From the NCBI GenBank assembly GCA_015232575.1, contig JADFZL010000001.1, positions 496,001 to 560,000 on the forward strand: 64,000 nucleotides of DNA, given 5' to 3'. Every line of letters starts with the position of its first letter. Within the stretch, counting starts at the first letter, position 1. The DNA is from Candidatus Rifleibacteriota bacterium (lineage in GTDB: Bacteria > Muiribacteriota > Ozemobacteria > Ozemobacterales > Ozemobacteraceae). Under the pieces are notes generated by a model. It saw only the letters and a program-made list of their open reading frames with translations, was not told where the DNA came from and ran no database searches. Positions 27,881-37,768 of this stretch are shown here, piece after piece. Made by a program: the position numbers and the translations under genes.

Positions 27881-27933
27881 TTCTTCACTATCGGCAAACC
27901 ATACAGATTGCACTGTTTGCCAGTAGTGAAGAA
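27881..27933 (-). terminator. Long hairpin just after cheW
   Basis: TTCTTCACTA (27881-27890) and GGCAAAC (27893-27899) pair with GTTTGCC (27915-27921) and TAGTGAAGAA (27924-27933): 17 bp with a 2x2 internal loop and a 15-nt loop. It lies 14 bp after the cheW stop. No clean T-tract follows, so it may stabilise mRNA or act with the next hairpin as a terminator. Confidence 0.5.
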
Positions 27934-27947
27934 ATAAACAAACGGAA

Positions 27948-28400
27948 TCAATTTCCCATGCTCAGCGTTGAATCAAGATTCAGCAATGTTACAAGCTTTT
28001 CTCCCGACCTGAATACCCCGCTGAAAAACTCTGAATGCTCGGGGCTGATGTTTTCAGGCGGTGGGCTGAAACTAGCGTTTTCCATGAAAACAACATCTTC
28101 AACCCTGTCAACAAGTAAACCAACATATTCATGCTCCCAGGAAACAATAAAAACGCGTGAATCAGCTGTCACCGCAAGCTTTTCTGACAAAAGCTTGCAA
28201 CCAAGATCAATAACAGTAACAATTCTTCCACGCAGGTTCATTACTCCAACAACATACTCAGGAGCATGACGGACAGGAGTTATTTCAGAAATTCTGACTA
28301 CCTCCTGAACTCGCTGAGTGTCTATGCCATAAAGACAGTCTTCAATTGCAAAGGTGGCAATTAAACCGGAATTTTCATTTTCATTTTCATTAGATTTCAT
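27948..28400 (-). CDS. cheW: Chemotaxis adaptor protein CheW
   Basis: 150 residues, a single CheW domain: LIATFAIEDCLYGIDTQRVQ, VVGVMNLRGRIVTVIDL and VGLLVDRVEDVV are the usual blocks. It couples receptors to CheA. The N-terminus is a short Asn/Glu repeat made of 6-bp units. It begins 3 bp after the stop of the Cache receptor and is the last gene of module 2. It is the only free CheW in the window, although both CheA proteins also contain two CheW-like domains. Confidence 0.93.
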   Translation of the reverse strand: MKSNENENENSGLIATFAIEDCLYGIDTQRVQEVVRISEITPVRHAPEYVVGVMNLRGRIVTVIDLGCKLLSEKLAVTADSRVFIVSWEHEYVGLLVDRVEDVVFMENASFSPPPENISPEHSEFFSGVFRSGEKLVTLLNLDSTLSMGN

Positions 28401-28403
28401 ATT

Positions 28404-31400
28404 CTATACCCTGAATTTTGAAACCATGCTTCTTAATTGCTCAGCAAGTTTCGAAAGGTCTCTGGCACTGGTATTTACCTGTTTGCTTGAACTGTCAAGT
28501 TGACTGGCAGCAGCACTTACGCCAGAGATGTCTTTTGCAATTGATTTTGAAACTGTAGATGTTTCGGCCGCACGATTATTGGAGTCATCAACACCTGTTG
28601 AAGCCTGAGCAATGTTTTTTGCAACTTCTTTTGTTGTATTCGACTGCTCATCCATTGCTGCAGCAATTGCAGTGACAACCTCACTTACATCCTTTATAAC
28701 ATCGGAAATTTTGTCAATATTTTCGATTGCACCATCTGTTGAAGACTGAATATTTGCAATTCTTGTCTTAATATCTTCAGTGGCTGCTGCTGCCTGCTTG
28801 GCAAGCTCCTTTATTTCATTGGCAACAACGGCAAAACCCTTTCCTGCTGATCCAGCTCTTGCGGCTTCAATAGTTGCATTCAAAGCAAGCATATTTGTTT
28901 GTGCGGAAATACTTGTAATTGTCTCTGTGAATTTTCCGATTTCCTGTGCCATTTTTCCGAGTGCTTTCATCATTCCGGCAACGTCTGAAGCCTGTGAAAC
29001 TGCAGAATTTGTAACCTCACGAGCCTTATCTGATTTTCCTGCTATTTCAACAATTGTTGCACTCATCTCTTCTGTTGCAGCAGCAACAGAATTCAAATTT
29101 GTCGTTGCTTGTGACATACTGGCAGCGACAGTCGAAGCATTGATGCTCATTTCTTCCGAGGCAGAGGAAACGGCAGTTGCTTTAACAGCAACTTCTCTCG
29201 TTCCAGCATTCATCTGTTCAGAAATAGAAGAAAGTTGAGTTGATGCGGTAGCAAGAGTTTGTACACCTGATGTAATTTCTTTTATCATTTTGGAAAGCGA
29301 TTCTGCCATACTTGCAAGAGCTTTCATAAGATCGTCATTTTCAGATCGCGCCTTAATCTTAATAGAAAGGTTCCCTTCAGCAATTTCCTGAGCGGTATGC
29401 GTAATGGAATTCATTGAATCAACAAGAAGATTTATGTTATTCTTGATGGTATTAAAATTTCCATGATATACATCAGTGATTTTTTCAGGAATATCACCCT
29501 TTGAAATGTGATCTACATAGTCAGCCGCCATAATTAAGGGTTTAACTATGGAATCAATTGTTTTGTTAACACCAACAAGAAGAGGCTGAAATTCAAAATG
29601 AATGAGCTCAGTCCTGCCACGTATACCAAGTTCACCTTTGTCTACAGCATCATTAATTCTGGAAATTTCACTATTAAGAGAATTTAAAGTCGAAATAATA
29701 TCGGTAGTAATAAAAAGGGAAAGGAAAATTGCAATAAAAAGGCAGAAAACACCACCACCGAAAAGAACTTTAGATGAATTACGCATGATACCTTTACTTG
29801 TATTCTTTATCTGATTGGCAATTTCAAACAGTTCCTCCACTGGGCAGTTTCCTGCTATTGAGTAGCTGAAACTGCCAATCTTAAGAGGTCGAAAATCGAC
29901 ATATTTATCGACGCCTTCAAATGTATATCGCTCAACCCCACTTGATGCTTTCAACATTTTATTTTTTACAATATCAGCCAGAGCACCATATTTAGTATCT
30001 CCAATATTTGCACTGTCAGTAAGTTTATATTTTGGATGGGAGATCAATAGTCCTTCATCGTTTACAATGTAAACATACCCGGTTTTTCCAAACACATGCG
30101 ATTTCAGCATATCCCAGATAAGTTCCCAGTAGGTATTTGTAACAACAGTTGCAATAAATTTTCCCTCGTCATCAAAAATCGGAACAGCTATCCGCAGCTC
30201 AATCCGCTTACTTTGATCGGCAACCTGAATACGCGAAATGTATGTTTCGCCATTTTTCAGTGACTCTAATGCAGAATGATACCAACTTCCATTCATTAAT
30301 TTGGCAAGCTTTTCAGATTTTTTTCCATCTCTGATAGCGATAAGCTCATCACCTTCAGAGTTCAGAAGACGGATCTGTGAAAACATGGGTTTTTCAACAT
30401 TATCAACTTTGAGCTTCCAATTATTTGTCATTTCAAGCATTTCGCCTTCGATACCCCGGCAATATGCATTAATCCAGTTTTCAGACATTTCTGTCCATTT
30501 TCCATCATAACAGATCACCCAGTCCCATGACTGGTAATATGCAAAGAATACAAATCTTGTTTCGCCTTCTTTCGAATATTCAATAATGTCAATTTTACCA
30601 TCTGCTTTCTTAGAAAGGAGCTCAGATTTAATATTTTCAGGGATTAAAGTGGAGGTATTTTCTGCTTCAGCAACGCCATCTGGCTTCGCAATAATTCCAC
30701 CTTTGGAATCAAGTATAAATGCCTTTCCAGTCTTTCCAAAGCTATGATTAACAACAGTTTCAACTATTGATTTTTGAAAATCCTTTTCAGGAATACCAAC
30801 AAAAAGCATTCCATTTACTTTTCCTGAATCAGAGTACATGGGTTCATAAGCTGTAGCATTCCAGGCATCAACAACAAAAGCTCTTCCCACGAAATTTTTT
30901 CCATCAAGAATATTTTTTATAACCGTGTTTGCAACACCATTTTCGTCTTGTGCAAAAATTACTGTTCCAATCGCTCTTTTTCCCTCCTTTGAAATAACAG
31001 ATGTTCCAATTCTCAACATGTCCCCTTTTTCATTCAGACGATGAAAAATTGTCGATCGAACACCTGTCAGTTTGGATATTTCGTCAATAAGCGGAGTTGA
31101 AATTGATGGGTCGGAATTTTTGCGTATCATTCGCGCCGGTTCATTTTTTGCTGCAAGAACCTTAAGAGGATAAATTACCTTCTCTGTTTTTCCCGGTGGG
31201 GTAACTTCCCATGCCTGAGTAGCAGATGTTTCAATAAAACCACCATGCAGATCATAACAGATATAATGGGCCGCCTGTAGATTTTTTATAAGGGTTGATT
31301 CCAGAAGCTGTCGCTGGCTGTCACATGTTTTCATGTTTCCTTCCAGAATTCTTCTGAATTCATTTCCAACTAGTTCATTTACACTTTTGTTCTTTCCAGA

Positions 31401-31682
31401 TGATGAAGAAAGATAGTCCTTAAGATTTGGAGAAAACGACAATTCTCTGGTTTTTGTTTTCCAGGTTTCAATTATCTGAAGAACAGCTTTTTCCGATTGT
31501 TCAACCCCGCGATGAAGAACATCAAGTGTGCTTTTTTCAAAACCTTCCTCTGCAAGCACAATAGCTTCTTTTCCCAGAACATTGAGTTCTCTGTAGCCAA
31601 GCCAGCCAATAACAACTGCAACAAAAATTACCAGTCCTACACCGATTATCATAAGTTTGGACTTAATTGACAGAATTTTCAT
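28404..31682 (-). CDS. Methyl-accepting chemotaxis protein with large Cache-type periplasmic region
   Basis: 1092 residues. TM1 is at about 9-31. A periplasmic region of about 620 residues contains at least two Cache-like units: one with [18 protein letters not shown] and [20 protein letters not shown], and one with [22 protein letters not shown]2 (about 655-680), HAMP segments and the signalling hairpin with tip [20 protein letters not shown] follow. Cache domains usually bind small ligands such as organic acids or amino acids; the ligand here is unknown. It is far longer than a standard receptor because of the double sensor. The C-terminus ends VSKFRV, almost the same as the haem-type receptor (VSKFRL), so the signalling halves are paralogous. 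Confidence 0.92.
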   Translation of the reverse strand: MKILSIKSKLMIIGVGLVIFVAVVIGWLGYRELNVLGKEAIVLAEEGFEKSTLDVLHRGVEQSEKAVLQIIETWKTKTRELSFSPNLKDYLSSSSGKNKSVNELVGNEFRRILEGNMKTCDSQRQLLESTLIKNLQAAHYICYDLHGGFIETSATQAWEVTPPGKTEKVIYPLKVLAAKNEPARMIRKNSDPSISTPLIDEISKLTGVRSTIFHRLNEKGDMLRIGTSVISKEGKRAIGTVIFAQDENGVANTVIKNILDGKNFVGRAFVVDAWNATAYEPMYSDSGKVNGMLFVGIPEKDFQKSIVETVVNHSFGKTGKAFILDSKGGIIAKPDGVAEAENTSTLIPENIKSELLSKKADGKIDIIEYSKEGETRFVFFAYYQSWDWVICYDGKWTEMSENWINAYCRGIEGEMLEMTNNWKLKVDNVEKPMFSQIRLLNSEGDELIAIRDGKKSEKLAKLMNGSWYHSALESLKNGETYISRIQVADQSKRIELRIAVPIFDDEGKFIATVVTNTYWELIWDMLKSHVFGKTGYVYIVNDEGLLISHPKYKLTDSANIGDTKYGALADIVKNKMLKASSGVERYTFEGVDKYVDFRPLKIGSFSYSIAGNCPVEELFEIANQIKNTSKGIMRNSSKVLFGGGVFCLFIAIFLSLFITTDIISTLNSLNSEISRINDAVDKGELGIRGRTELIHFEFQPLLVGVNKTIDSIVKPLIMAADYVDHISKGDIPEKITDVYHGNFNTIKNNINLLVDSMNSITHTAQEIAEGNLSIKIKARSENDDLMKALASMAESLSKMIKEITSGVQTLATASTQLSSISEQMNAGTREVAVKATAVSSASEEMSINASTVAASMSQATTNLNSVAAATEEMSATIVEIAGKSDKAREVTNSAVSQASDVAGMMKALGKMAQEIGKFTETITSISAQTNMLALNATIEAARAGSAGKGFAVVANEIKELAKQAAAATEDIKTRIANIQSSTDGAIENIDKISDVIKDVSEVVTAIAAAMDEQSNTTKEVAKNIAQASTGVDDSNNRAAETSTVSKSIAKDISGVSAAASQLDSSSKQVNTSARDLSKLAEQLRSMVSKFRV

Positions 31683-31785
31683 TTTCTAACTTCCCTTATA
31701 TTTTATTGATGATAAACAAACCACTATTAATCAGGTCTATCTGAAATACCCGTTCGATTCAGTCGAGTAACAAGTGATAATATTT

Positions 31786-34700
31786 TTACCGTGGTGGACT
31801 GGTTGCACCAAGGTGTTTATAGATACTATCCAGAAAACGGTCACGGTCAAGCTTTATCTGATAGTCATTTATTCCTGCAGCTTTACCAATCGCAAAATTT
31901 TCTGAATCAGAAAGTGCTGTAAGAGCAATAATGGGAAGCTCAGAAAACCTTGGATCAGAGCGAATTGTCTTAGCCAATTCAATGCCAGACATCTCTGGCA
32001 TTTCAATATCAGTAACCACCAACTGAATAGTCCCCGCAAGCTCCTGAAGAAGACGCCAAGCTTCAGCTCCATCAGAGGCTTCAATTACTTCAAATTGCTC
32101 TTGCGTCATACATTTTCTGATTTGCTTTCTAAAAAAGTCTGAATCGTCAGCAAGAAGAACATGGGGTCTTCTTGTCCCTTCAAATTTTAATGCAGGTCTC
32201 TTTTTCTGAATCCACTCCGGATAAATGTGCTGGACCAATTCATACATATCAACCATCAAATAAGTTTTGTTCTTAATTATTGCTGAACCGGCAATTCCCT
32301 TCTGCTGCAGAGTTGTCTGATCAATATCCACATGGGTCTCAAGAACATCTACCGGCATGGCTGCAAGAAGACCGACTTCGCGCCCTGCAATTCCCGAGAC
32401 AATTACTGCAAGCTCCTTTTCAGGTGAGATTTTTTCAACCTGTGCAACATCAGACAATGCTATCAGTGGCAAAGAAACACCTCGATACTGCATTGTACGT
32501 CTTCCGGCAACATTTTCTATCTGTAAATTGGAGATACGCTCAACGCGAAGAACCAGCTCAAGAGGAACCGCACAGTCTTCAAAATCAGAATTATGGAAAG
32601 TAAGAAATACATGATTATCTTTGTATTTGCCACGTATAACATCTTCATTTGCACGAAGTGCAACAGCAGTTTCAGATACAGCAGTCAAGTTTGCCTTGCT
32701 GGCAAGTCCAGAGCTGTCTATAATAAGGGCAACTTTTCCATCACCCATTATTGTTGCGCCGGAATATTCTCTCAAAGTTTTCAGATGACGTCCTAGTGGC
32801 TTCACAACAATTTCTTCTGTGTTAAACAACTGATCGACCACAAGTCCATACTGAAATGTTCCAGAAGAAATAACAACCACATTCAGATCACCTGAAGCAT
32901 GGTAGCGCCTTTCTCCAGATGATCTTTGATCAACATGGGCTGACTCAGCAGAGGGAAAAGAAGTTTCCGGCGAAACAACTGTTGCTCCTTCAGACCTTTT
33001 ATATCTGCGGTCCGAAAATCGTCTTCGTCTGCTTGGAATAAACCTGCCAGTATCATTATCAAGCCAGCAATTTTCTACTCCAAGCATTTCGGTGAAATGA
33101 ATAATAGGCATAAGCTTTCCACGAAGGTTAAGAACTTCTGCATCTCCGACAATTTCTATTCGTTGCTTGACCTGCGCCACGGGTATACACAAGAGTTCTA
33201 TTACATCTATCTGAGGCACAGCGAAGCGTTCGTTTCCCACTGAGAAAATAAGCGAAGGAATAATAGCCAACGTAAGAGGAAGTTTTATTCTGAATAGTGA
33301 GCCAGACCCTATTTTTGATTCTATTTCTATCTTTCCGCCAAGACGGTCAAGGTTGGTTTTTACAACATCCATCCCAACACCTCTGCCAGATACATCAGAA
33401 ATTTTTTCGGCAGTAGACAAGCCAGGCAGGAAAATAAGAAACATTTTTTCCTTTTCAGACATTGTCTGAAGCTTTTCCTGGGTAATAAGACCTTTTCCAA
33501 AAGCGCTGAGTGCAACTTTTTCCGGATCAATACCCTTTCCATCATCCGAAAGTTCAATAATCACCTGTCCTGCTTCGTGAAATGCCCTCAGTTTAATCGT
33601 GCCAGAATTACATTTTCCCGACTTCTGACGGACATCAGGGTTTTCGATTCCATGATCACAGGCATTTCTAACCATGTGTGTCAAAGGGTCACTCAAACCT
33701 TCAATAAGGGTTTTGTCCATTTCAACATCGTTTCCTTCAATAATAAGCTGAATGTCTTTTTTCAGTTCTTTCGAAAGATCTCGTACAAGACGGGGAAATT
33801 TGCCGAAAACGCCACCTACAGGCTGCATACGTGTTCGCATGATTGCTTCCTGAAGTTCGGTTGTAACAAGATTTATCCTTTGGCTTCCAGAAACAACACC
33901 CCTTGAGTCGTTTCCTGCAATTGCCTCTCTGAGTTGATTCCTGCTTAGCACCAGTTCACCGGCAAGATTAACAAGATTTTCAAGAAGATCTACGCCAACG
34001 CGCAAGGTTGATTCAGCCTTCTGAATTACGTGTTCCGACTTATTCACCAATGAAATCTCGACCTTCGAAGGCAACGTTTGAACTACAGAACTAGTTACAG
34101 GTGGAATTGAAGAGATTTCCGGCTTATCTTGAGGTTTTTCAGAGGATGGTTCATAAAGCAAATTAATTTTGTCAGCAGAAAGTTCAAGAATAGTATCAAT
34201 CTGGGAAGGTTCTACATCTGATGAATAGAGGATCTGCATCGGCAATGTCTCTGATTCATCCTGTTCAAGTGTACCAACACAAGACAAATCAATTTTCACA
34301 TCGATAAGTCTTCCGAATACAGTAAAAACCTTTACAAGCTCAAGAAGACTTCTTCCTTTGAGATCCACATCGCTGATGAGATTGTATTCTGCGAAATACA
34401 GATATTGTCTATTTCTGCGAACCGAATCAAAGTCTGAATCAACAAGCTTTACAAGACTTGATTGAGGAAGTCTGACTGATGGCAAGACAATGCTTGGAAC
34501 TTTCTTTCCAGCATACGGTGATGCAATTTTTATCAAAGCATCAACATATTCTGAAATATTTGTATTTTCGCAGGCTGAGACATTATTAACCATCTCACGA
34601 AGCTTGTCAAATGCCTTTAATAATACAGATACAATTTCAGGTTCGGGAATAATGACATTTGATCTGATAAGATCAAGAACAGTTTCAGTTTTATGGGCCA

Positions 34701-34905
34701 ATTCCTGCATTTTTCTAAAATCAAATAAGCCGCTTGCGCCCTTAATTGAATGTGCAGCCCTGAAAACTCTGTTTACAACATTGCAATCAAAGTTTTTCCC
34801 CGAATTTTCGATTTCCAACAGATCATTTTCAATATCATTCAACTGTTCTCTTGATTCAGCAACAAATTCCTTGAGTAATTCGTCTTTATCTATATCAAGG
34901 TTCAA
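31786..34905 (-). CDS. cheA: CheA-type histidine kinase fused to two CheW domains and a receiver (module 2)
   Basis: 1039 residues with TTG start 34905 behind GGGAGGG. Same domain order as the other CheA: Hpt (RAAHSIKGASG, His52), dimerisation (LENLVNLAGELVLSRNQL), ATPase (HMVRNACDHGIE, DVSGRGVGMDVVK), CheW, second CheW-like, C-terminal receiver (LLADDSDFFRK, VVTDIEMPEMSG). The two kinases are strongly similar throughout and differ mainly in the middle P2-like linker (about 260-320). It heads receptor and cheW genes and follows a STAS gene 215 bp upstream. No cheB or cheR belongs to this module, which suggests sharing those of module 1. Confidence 0.93.
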   Translation of the reverse strand: MNLDIDKDELLKEFVAESREQLNDIENDLLEIENSGKNFDCNVVNRVFRAAHSIKGASGLFDFRKMQELAHKTETVLDLIRSNVIIPEPEIVSVLLKAFDKLREMVNNVSACENTNISEYVDALIKIASPYAGKKVPSIVLPSVRLPQSSLVKLVDSDFDSVRRNRQYLYFAEYNLISDVDLKGRSLLELVKVFTVFGRLIDVKIDLSCVGTLEQDESETLPMQILYSSDVEPSQIDTILELSADKINLLYEPSSEKPQDKPEISSIPPVTSSVVQTLPSKVEISLVNKSEHVIQKAESTLRVGVDLLENLVNLAGELVLSRNQLREAIAGNDSRGVVSGSQRINLVTTELQEAIMRTRMQPVGGVFGKFPRLVRDLSKELKKDIQLIIEGNDVEMDKTLIEGLSDPLTHMVRNACDHGIENPDVRQKSGKCNSGTIKLRAFHEAGQVIIELSDDGKGIDPEKVALSAFGKGLITQEKLQTMSEKEKMFLIFLPGLSTAEKISDVSGRGVGMDVVKTNLDRLGGKIEIESKIGSGSLFRIKLPLTLAIIPSLIFSVGNERFAVPQIDVIELLCIPVAQVKQRIEIVGDAEVLNLRGKLMPIIHFTEMLGVENCWLDNDTGRFIPSRRRRFSDRRYKRSEGATVVSPETSFPSAESAHVDQRSSGERRYHASGDLNVVVISSGTFQYGLVVDQLFNTEEIVVKPLGRHLKTLREYSGATIMGDGKVALIIDSSGLASKANLTAVSETAVALRANEDVIRGKYKDNHVFLTFHNSDFEDCAVPLELVLRVERISNLQIENVAGRRTMQYRGVSLPLIALSDVAQVEKISPEKELAVIVSGIAGREVGLLAAMPVDVLETHVDIDQTTLQQKGIAGSAIIKNKTYLMVDMYELVQHIYPEWIQKKRPALKFEGTRRPHVLLADDSDFFRKQIRKCMTQEQFEVIEASDGAEAWRLLQELAGTIQLVVTDIEMPEMSGIELAKTIRSDPRFSELPIIALTALSDSENFAIGKAAGINDYQIKLDRDRFLDSIYKHLGATSPPR

Positions 34906-35120
34906 TATCCAACCCTCCCAATATCTTTTTGAAAAAGAAAAATCTGTTTTATTTCCTGGATACTTAAATCAAAACAAGACCACCCTATATATCTAATGAT
35001 ACATACCATTGTTAATGATCATACAATTCTTATTTGAAAACCCTCATCAAATCAATGTCAATATGTGTTATTTGTCGATTCAAAAATCTTAGGAAATACG
35101 CGTACCGTTATGTATATTCC

Positions 35121-35444
35121 TTAGTTGTTGAGTTTTTGAGTTGTAATAATGAATTTCTCGGTAATACCAAGTACTTTAAAGACCTCTGACAACTCAAACG
35201 ATAGATTATCAAGATAAATAGAAGCTTTTTTTGATTGCATCGAATTAGATGCCGCCAAAAGAAGAGCAACACCATGGGAATCAATAGAGCGACATGAGCG
35301 CATATCAATTACCAGTTTTCTTACATCCTGCTCAAGGTGTTTCTTTAACTCAATCCTGGTACAAGAAACAACATCTGCAATCAAATCATAATTTAAAACC
35401 ACTCGAAGTGTGTTACTTTCATTATCATAATCGCTATTCAACAT
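35121..35444 (-). CDS. STAS-domain protein (anti-anti-sigma type), module 2
   Basis: 107 residues from ATG 35444 (AAAGGA upstream). Paralogue of the STAS protein at 27049-27372, with the matching block VIDMRSCRSIDSHGVALLLA and a Ser at the phosphorylation position. It lies upstream of cheA2 and follows a possible attenuated leader. Pairing of a STAS gene with CheA in both modules argues for a functional link, but no partner kinase is visible. Confidence 0.83.
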   Translation of the reverse strand: MLNSDYDNESNTLRVVLNYDLIADVVSCTRIELKKHLEQDVRKLVIDMRSCRSIDSHGVALLLAASNSMQSKKASIYLDNLSFELSEVFKVLGITEKFIITTQKLNN

Positions 35445-35712
35445 AATAAATCCTTTCTCAGAAAACCTTCCTAATTTGTTCTTACGTTTGTTCTTCTTCA
35501 AAATGTCAAATCAAAAATCTTTATATAAAAACAATACAAAACCTTGATCTATCATTTATCCAGAGTCTTCCATCATAAAGAGTTTTCTTCTATCTTGAAA
35601 TCGAAGTTTATTCATACATAATCATTAATAAATACAATATATAATTTTTTTGACGTACAAATGTTTTTTTTCGGTCATCATAAAAAAAAGATTGTAGAAA
35701 TTTCTTCAAACG

Positions 35713-35749
35713 AAAAAAAAAAGAGCAGCGTTTATCTTTCTGCTCTTTT
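35713..35749 (-). terminator. Intrinsic terminator, minus strand
   Basis: AAAAGAGCAG (35719-35728) pairs with CTGCTCTTTT (35740-35749). Read on the minus strand, the GC-containing stem with an 11-nt loop ends in a run of ten T. This is a textbook Rho-independent terminator, 270 bp upstream of the STAS start. Confidence 0.75.
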
Positions 35750-35937
35750 ATAAGTACTATTTCATTTATTGAGAATAAATCGACAAAACTGACAAATTGC
35801 ACACAACTGATTTTTAATATGAGAAAAACAGTCATGATCAAATCATCTGCAAACAAATCGAATAGGTCTCTAAGTGTCATACTCATTACTGATAAATCCT
35901 AAAAAATACTCTCCAAATAATATTCTATTGAAGAAAA
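35713..35937 (-). ncRNA. Candidate small RNA or attenuated leader upstream of module 2
   Basis: A consensus promoter at 35972-35944 points to a strong intrinsic terminator at 35749-35713, giving a transcript of about 225 nt with no recognisable protein family. If the terminator is read through, the same transcript is the leader of STAS-cheA2. A weak frame from ATG 35886 (AGGA upstream) crosses the hairpin without a stop. The rest of the 806-bp gap 35445-36250 is AT-rich and shows nothing else except the rsbU promoter. Confidence 0.35.
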
Positions 35938-35943
35938 GAGAAC

Positions 35944-35972
35944 ATATTATAACTGAAGAAAAATAATGTCAA
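35944..35972 (-). promoter_or_regulatory. Promoter upstream of the module 2 leader
   Basis: On the minus strand TTGACA (35972-35967) and TAATAT (35949-35944) with a 17-bp spacer; start expected near 35937. Confidence 0.6.
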
Positions 35973-36152
35973 GGTTTTTTTTCAGCTTTTTTTTACAAAT
36001 CATGTAATATATTTCACAATTATAATTGCGTTTTTTCGAAATCAAGAATTTCTGAAATAATTCCAAAAATAGAAAGAAGCTCGAATTTTCACTCTTAGAG
36101 CGATAGGAATAATACTAAGAATTAGTGATATTTCCTGGCGGTATTAAATGCT

Positions 36153-36181
36153 TTGACTCAAAATGATTTGTTTGCTAGTAT
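36153..36181 (+). promoter_or_regulatory. Promoter of the rsbU-like gene
   Basis: TTGACT (36153-36158) and TAGTAT (36176-36181) with a 17-bp spacer, 70 bp before the TTG start at 36251. Confidence 0.5.
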
Positions 36182-36250
36182 TGAAGGGAATGATTATTTT
36201 GATGTTCCCGTTTAGACAAACCTAAGATCAGATAATTTTGGGGGATACAT

Positions 36251-37372
36251 TTGACAAAGAATTCTCAGCTCCCTGCCGATGGGTATAAAATTTTAATGGT
36301 GGATGATGATTCTGCCTATTGCGAAATTATTGGACAAGTTCTGAAGCAAAATAACTATAATTTCTTTTATGCCGAAAATGGGAATGATGCTTCAAAACTA
36401 GCTTTAGAGAATATACCTGATTTGCTGATAATTGATATGAATCTTCGCCTGGAAAATGGGTTGTCAGTATTTTTGCGTCTAAAAGAAATTTCTGAATTAA
36501 AAAACACCCCAGCAATATTTTTGTCCTGTGATAGCTCTGAAAAAACAATAATAGAGGCACTTGAACTTGGCGGTTCAGATTATATCGTAAAACCCTGTAA
36601 CATAAATGAATTCCTTCTTAGAGTAAAAAATCAGATTTCAAATAAAGTCCTGATGTGCAGCGCTGAAAAGCAGTCAGAAAAACTTAGCCAACTGACCACA
36701 GCACAAAAACTTCTCCTTCCTTCAGAAGCTGATCTAGCTGATTTGTCAGCCTCTGTTTTTTACAAGCCATTGAACGAAGCGGGTGGCGATTACTATGACG
36801 CATACAAAGTCGCAAAAGATGTTGTTGATTACTACGTTGCAGATACATGCGGTCATAACGTCGGCAGCTCGTTAATTGGAGCCACTTTAAAAGCTTTGAT
36901 TAGGCAAAATGCCAATTACAATGTTCCTTTGAAACAAACATTTCAAAAAATAAACACAGTCATGAAAAGCATCATTCCAGATGAGGTTTTTATTTCAGTG
37001 GTTTACTTACGTATAAATAGAGCTATTATGAAAGCTGAAGTGCTTTGTGCAGGTCATCCTTCGCCAATTTTCCTAAGTCAGCCTGATGGGGCTTTCAACT
37101 GTGAATTAGCAGGTGATCCATTGGGAAGCTTTAATGAAGTATCCTTTGAGACAAAGGAAATTGACATTGCTCCATCTGAAAAAATATTTCTTTTTTCAGA
37201 TGGAATTCTGGAAGCTATTGCCAGCAACTCCAAAACACCTATTGCCACACTGACTGAAATGATTAGAAACCACAAAATTGAAAACTGTGTATCAAATAGT
37301 ACAATAATTTCCTCCATTTCATTGCCAAATGAAGTAACTGATGATATAGTCTTTCTTGAGATAACAGTATAG
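36251..37372 (+). CDS. Receiver-linked PP2C serine phosphatase (RsbU/SpoIIE-like)
   Basis: 373 residues with a TTG start behind GGGGGAT. An N-terminal receiver (about 12-130) has LMVDDDSAY and LLIIDMNLRLENG with Asp62. The C-terminal SpoIIE-type PP2C domain (about 165-370) has NEAGGDYYDAY, VADTCGHNVGSSL and LFLFSDG-like FLFSDGILEA, which supply the metal-binding Asp residues. Such proteins dephosphorylate a STAS antagonist when their receiver is phosphorylated and so release a sigma factor or other partner. A STAS gene follows 62 bp downstream. A CheA from the neighbouring modules could phosphorylate the receiver; this is inference. Confidence 0.88.
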   Translation: MTKNSQLPADGYKILMVDDDSAYCEIIGQVLKQNNYNFFYAENGNDASKLALENIPDLLIIDMNLRLENGLSVFLRLKEISELKNTPAIFLSCDSSEKTIIEALELGGSDYIVKPCNINEFLLRVKNQISNKVLMCSAEKQSEKLSQLTTAQKLLLPSEADLADLSASVFYKPLNEAGGDYYDAYKVAKDVVDYYVADTCGHNVGSSLIGATLKALIRQNANYNVPLKQTFQKINTVMKSIIPDEVFISVVYLRINRAIMKAEVLCAGHPSPIFLSQPDGAFNCELAGDPLGSFNEVSFETKEIDIAPSEKIFLFSDGILEAIASNSKTPIATLTEMIRNHKIENCVSNSTIISSISLPNEVTDDIVFLEITV

Positions 37373-37434
37373 GAGCAATCGAAAATAACTGACACAAAAT
37401 TACTCAGACCTGAATTCATTTCCAGGATAGCTAT

Positions 37435-37758
37435 ATGAATTACAGCTTAAACAAGAGCTTGAAGGGTGAGGTAGTTCTTTCTGTAACTGGTGTATTTGAA
37501 CGTCATGAGACTGACGACCTCAGGCACCAATTAAAGGAATTTATAGATAATGGAACAAAAGACATTGTTGTAGACTTATATTCTCTGCATTTTCTCAACT
37601 CACAGCTTATTGCAATTCTCATCGCATTGTACAATATTGTCTCAACAACAAATGGTACTTTGAAGATTATCAATGTAAAGCCGTCCTTGATGAGCGTATT
37701 TAAGTCGATGAGACTCGACTCCCGATTTCAGATTGAACTCATTGACGATAAAGATTAA
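37435..37758 (+). CDS. STAS-domain anti-anti-sigma protein (RsbV-like)
   Basis: 107 residues, a single STAS domain: VVLSVTGVFERHETDDL, IVVDLYSLHFLNSQLIAIL. The Ser in LNSQL is at the phosphorylation position. It sits directly after the receiver-phosphatase gene, its likely regulator. It differs clearly in sequence from the two STAS proteins of the chemosensory operons. No RsbW-type kinase gene is in the window. It converges on polA with a 10-bp gap. Confidence 0.87.
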   Translation: MNYSLNKSLKGEVVLSVTGVFERHETDDLRHQLKEFIDNGTKDIVVDLYSLHFLNSQLIAILIALYNIVSTTNGTLKIINVKPSLMSVFKSMRLDSRFQIELIDDKD

Positions 37759-37768
37759 CAGCTTCTGA

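Larger units (their letters stand above)
27373..27947. other. 575-bp intergenic region between the two chemosensory modules
   Basis: No convincing gene is seen. It holds two hairpins (27719-27753 and 27881-27933) at the end of the cheW operon. The promoter of the STAS-hydrogenase operon should lie between 27373 and 27718, but no good -35/-10 pair was recognised. Confidence 0.5.

Noticed and set aside
27763..28269. 168-codon plus-strand frame
   Set aside because: Mostly antisense to cheW and crossing the hairpin at 27881-27933; no family features.
35608..35886. 92-codon minus-strand gene
   Set aside because: AT-rich composition with Phe/Leu/Lys runs, crossing an intrinsic terminator; no recognisable domain. 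Kept only as a possible leader frame.
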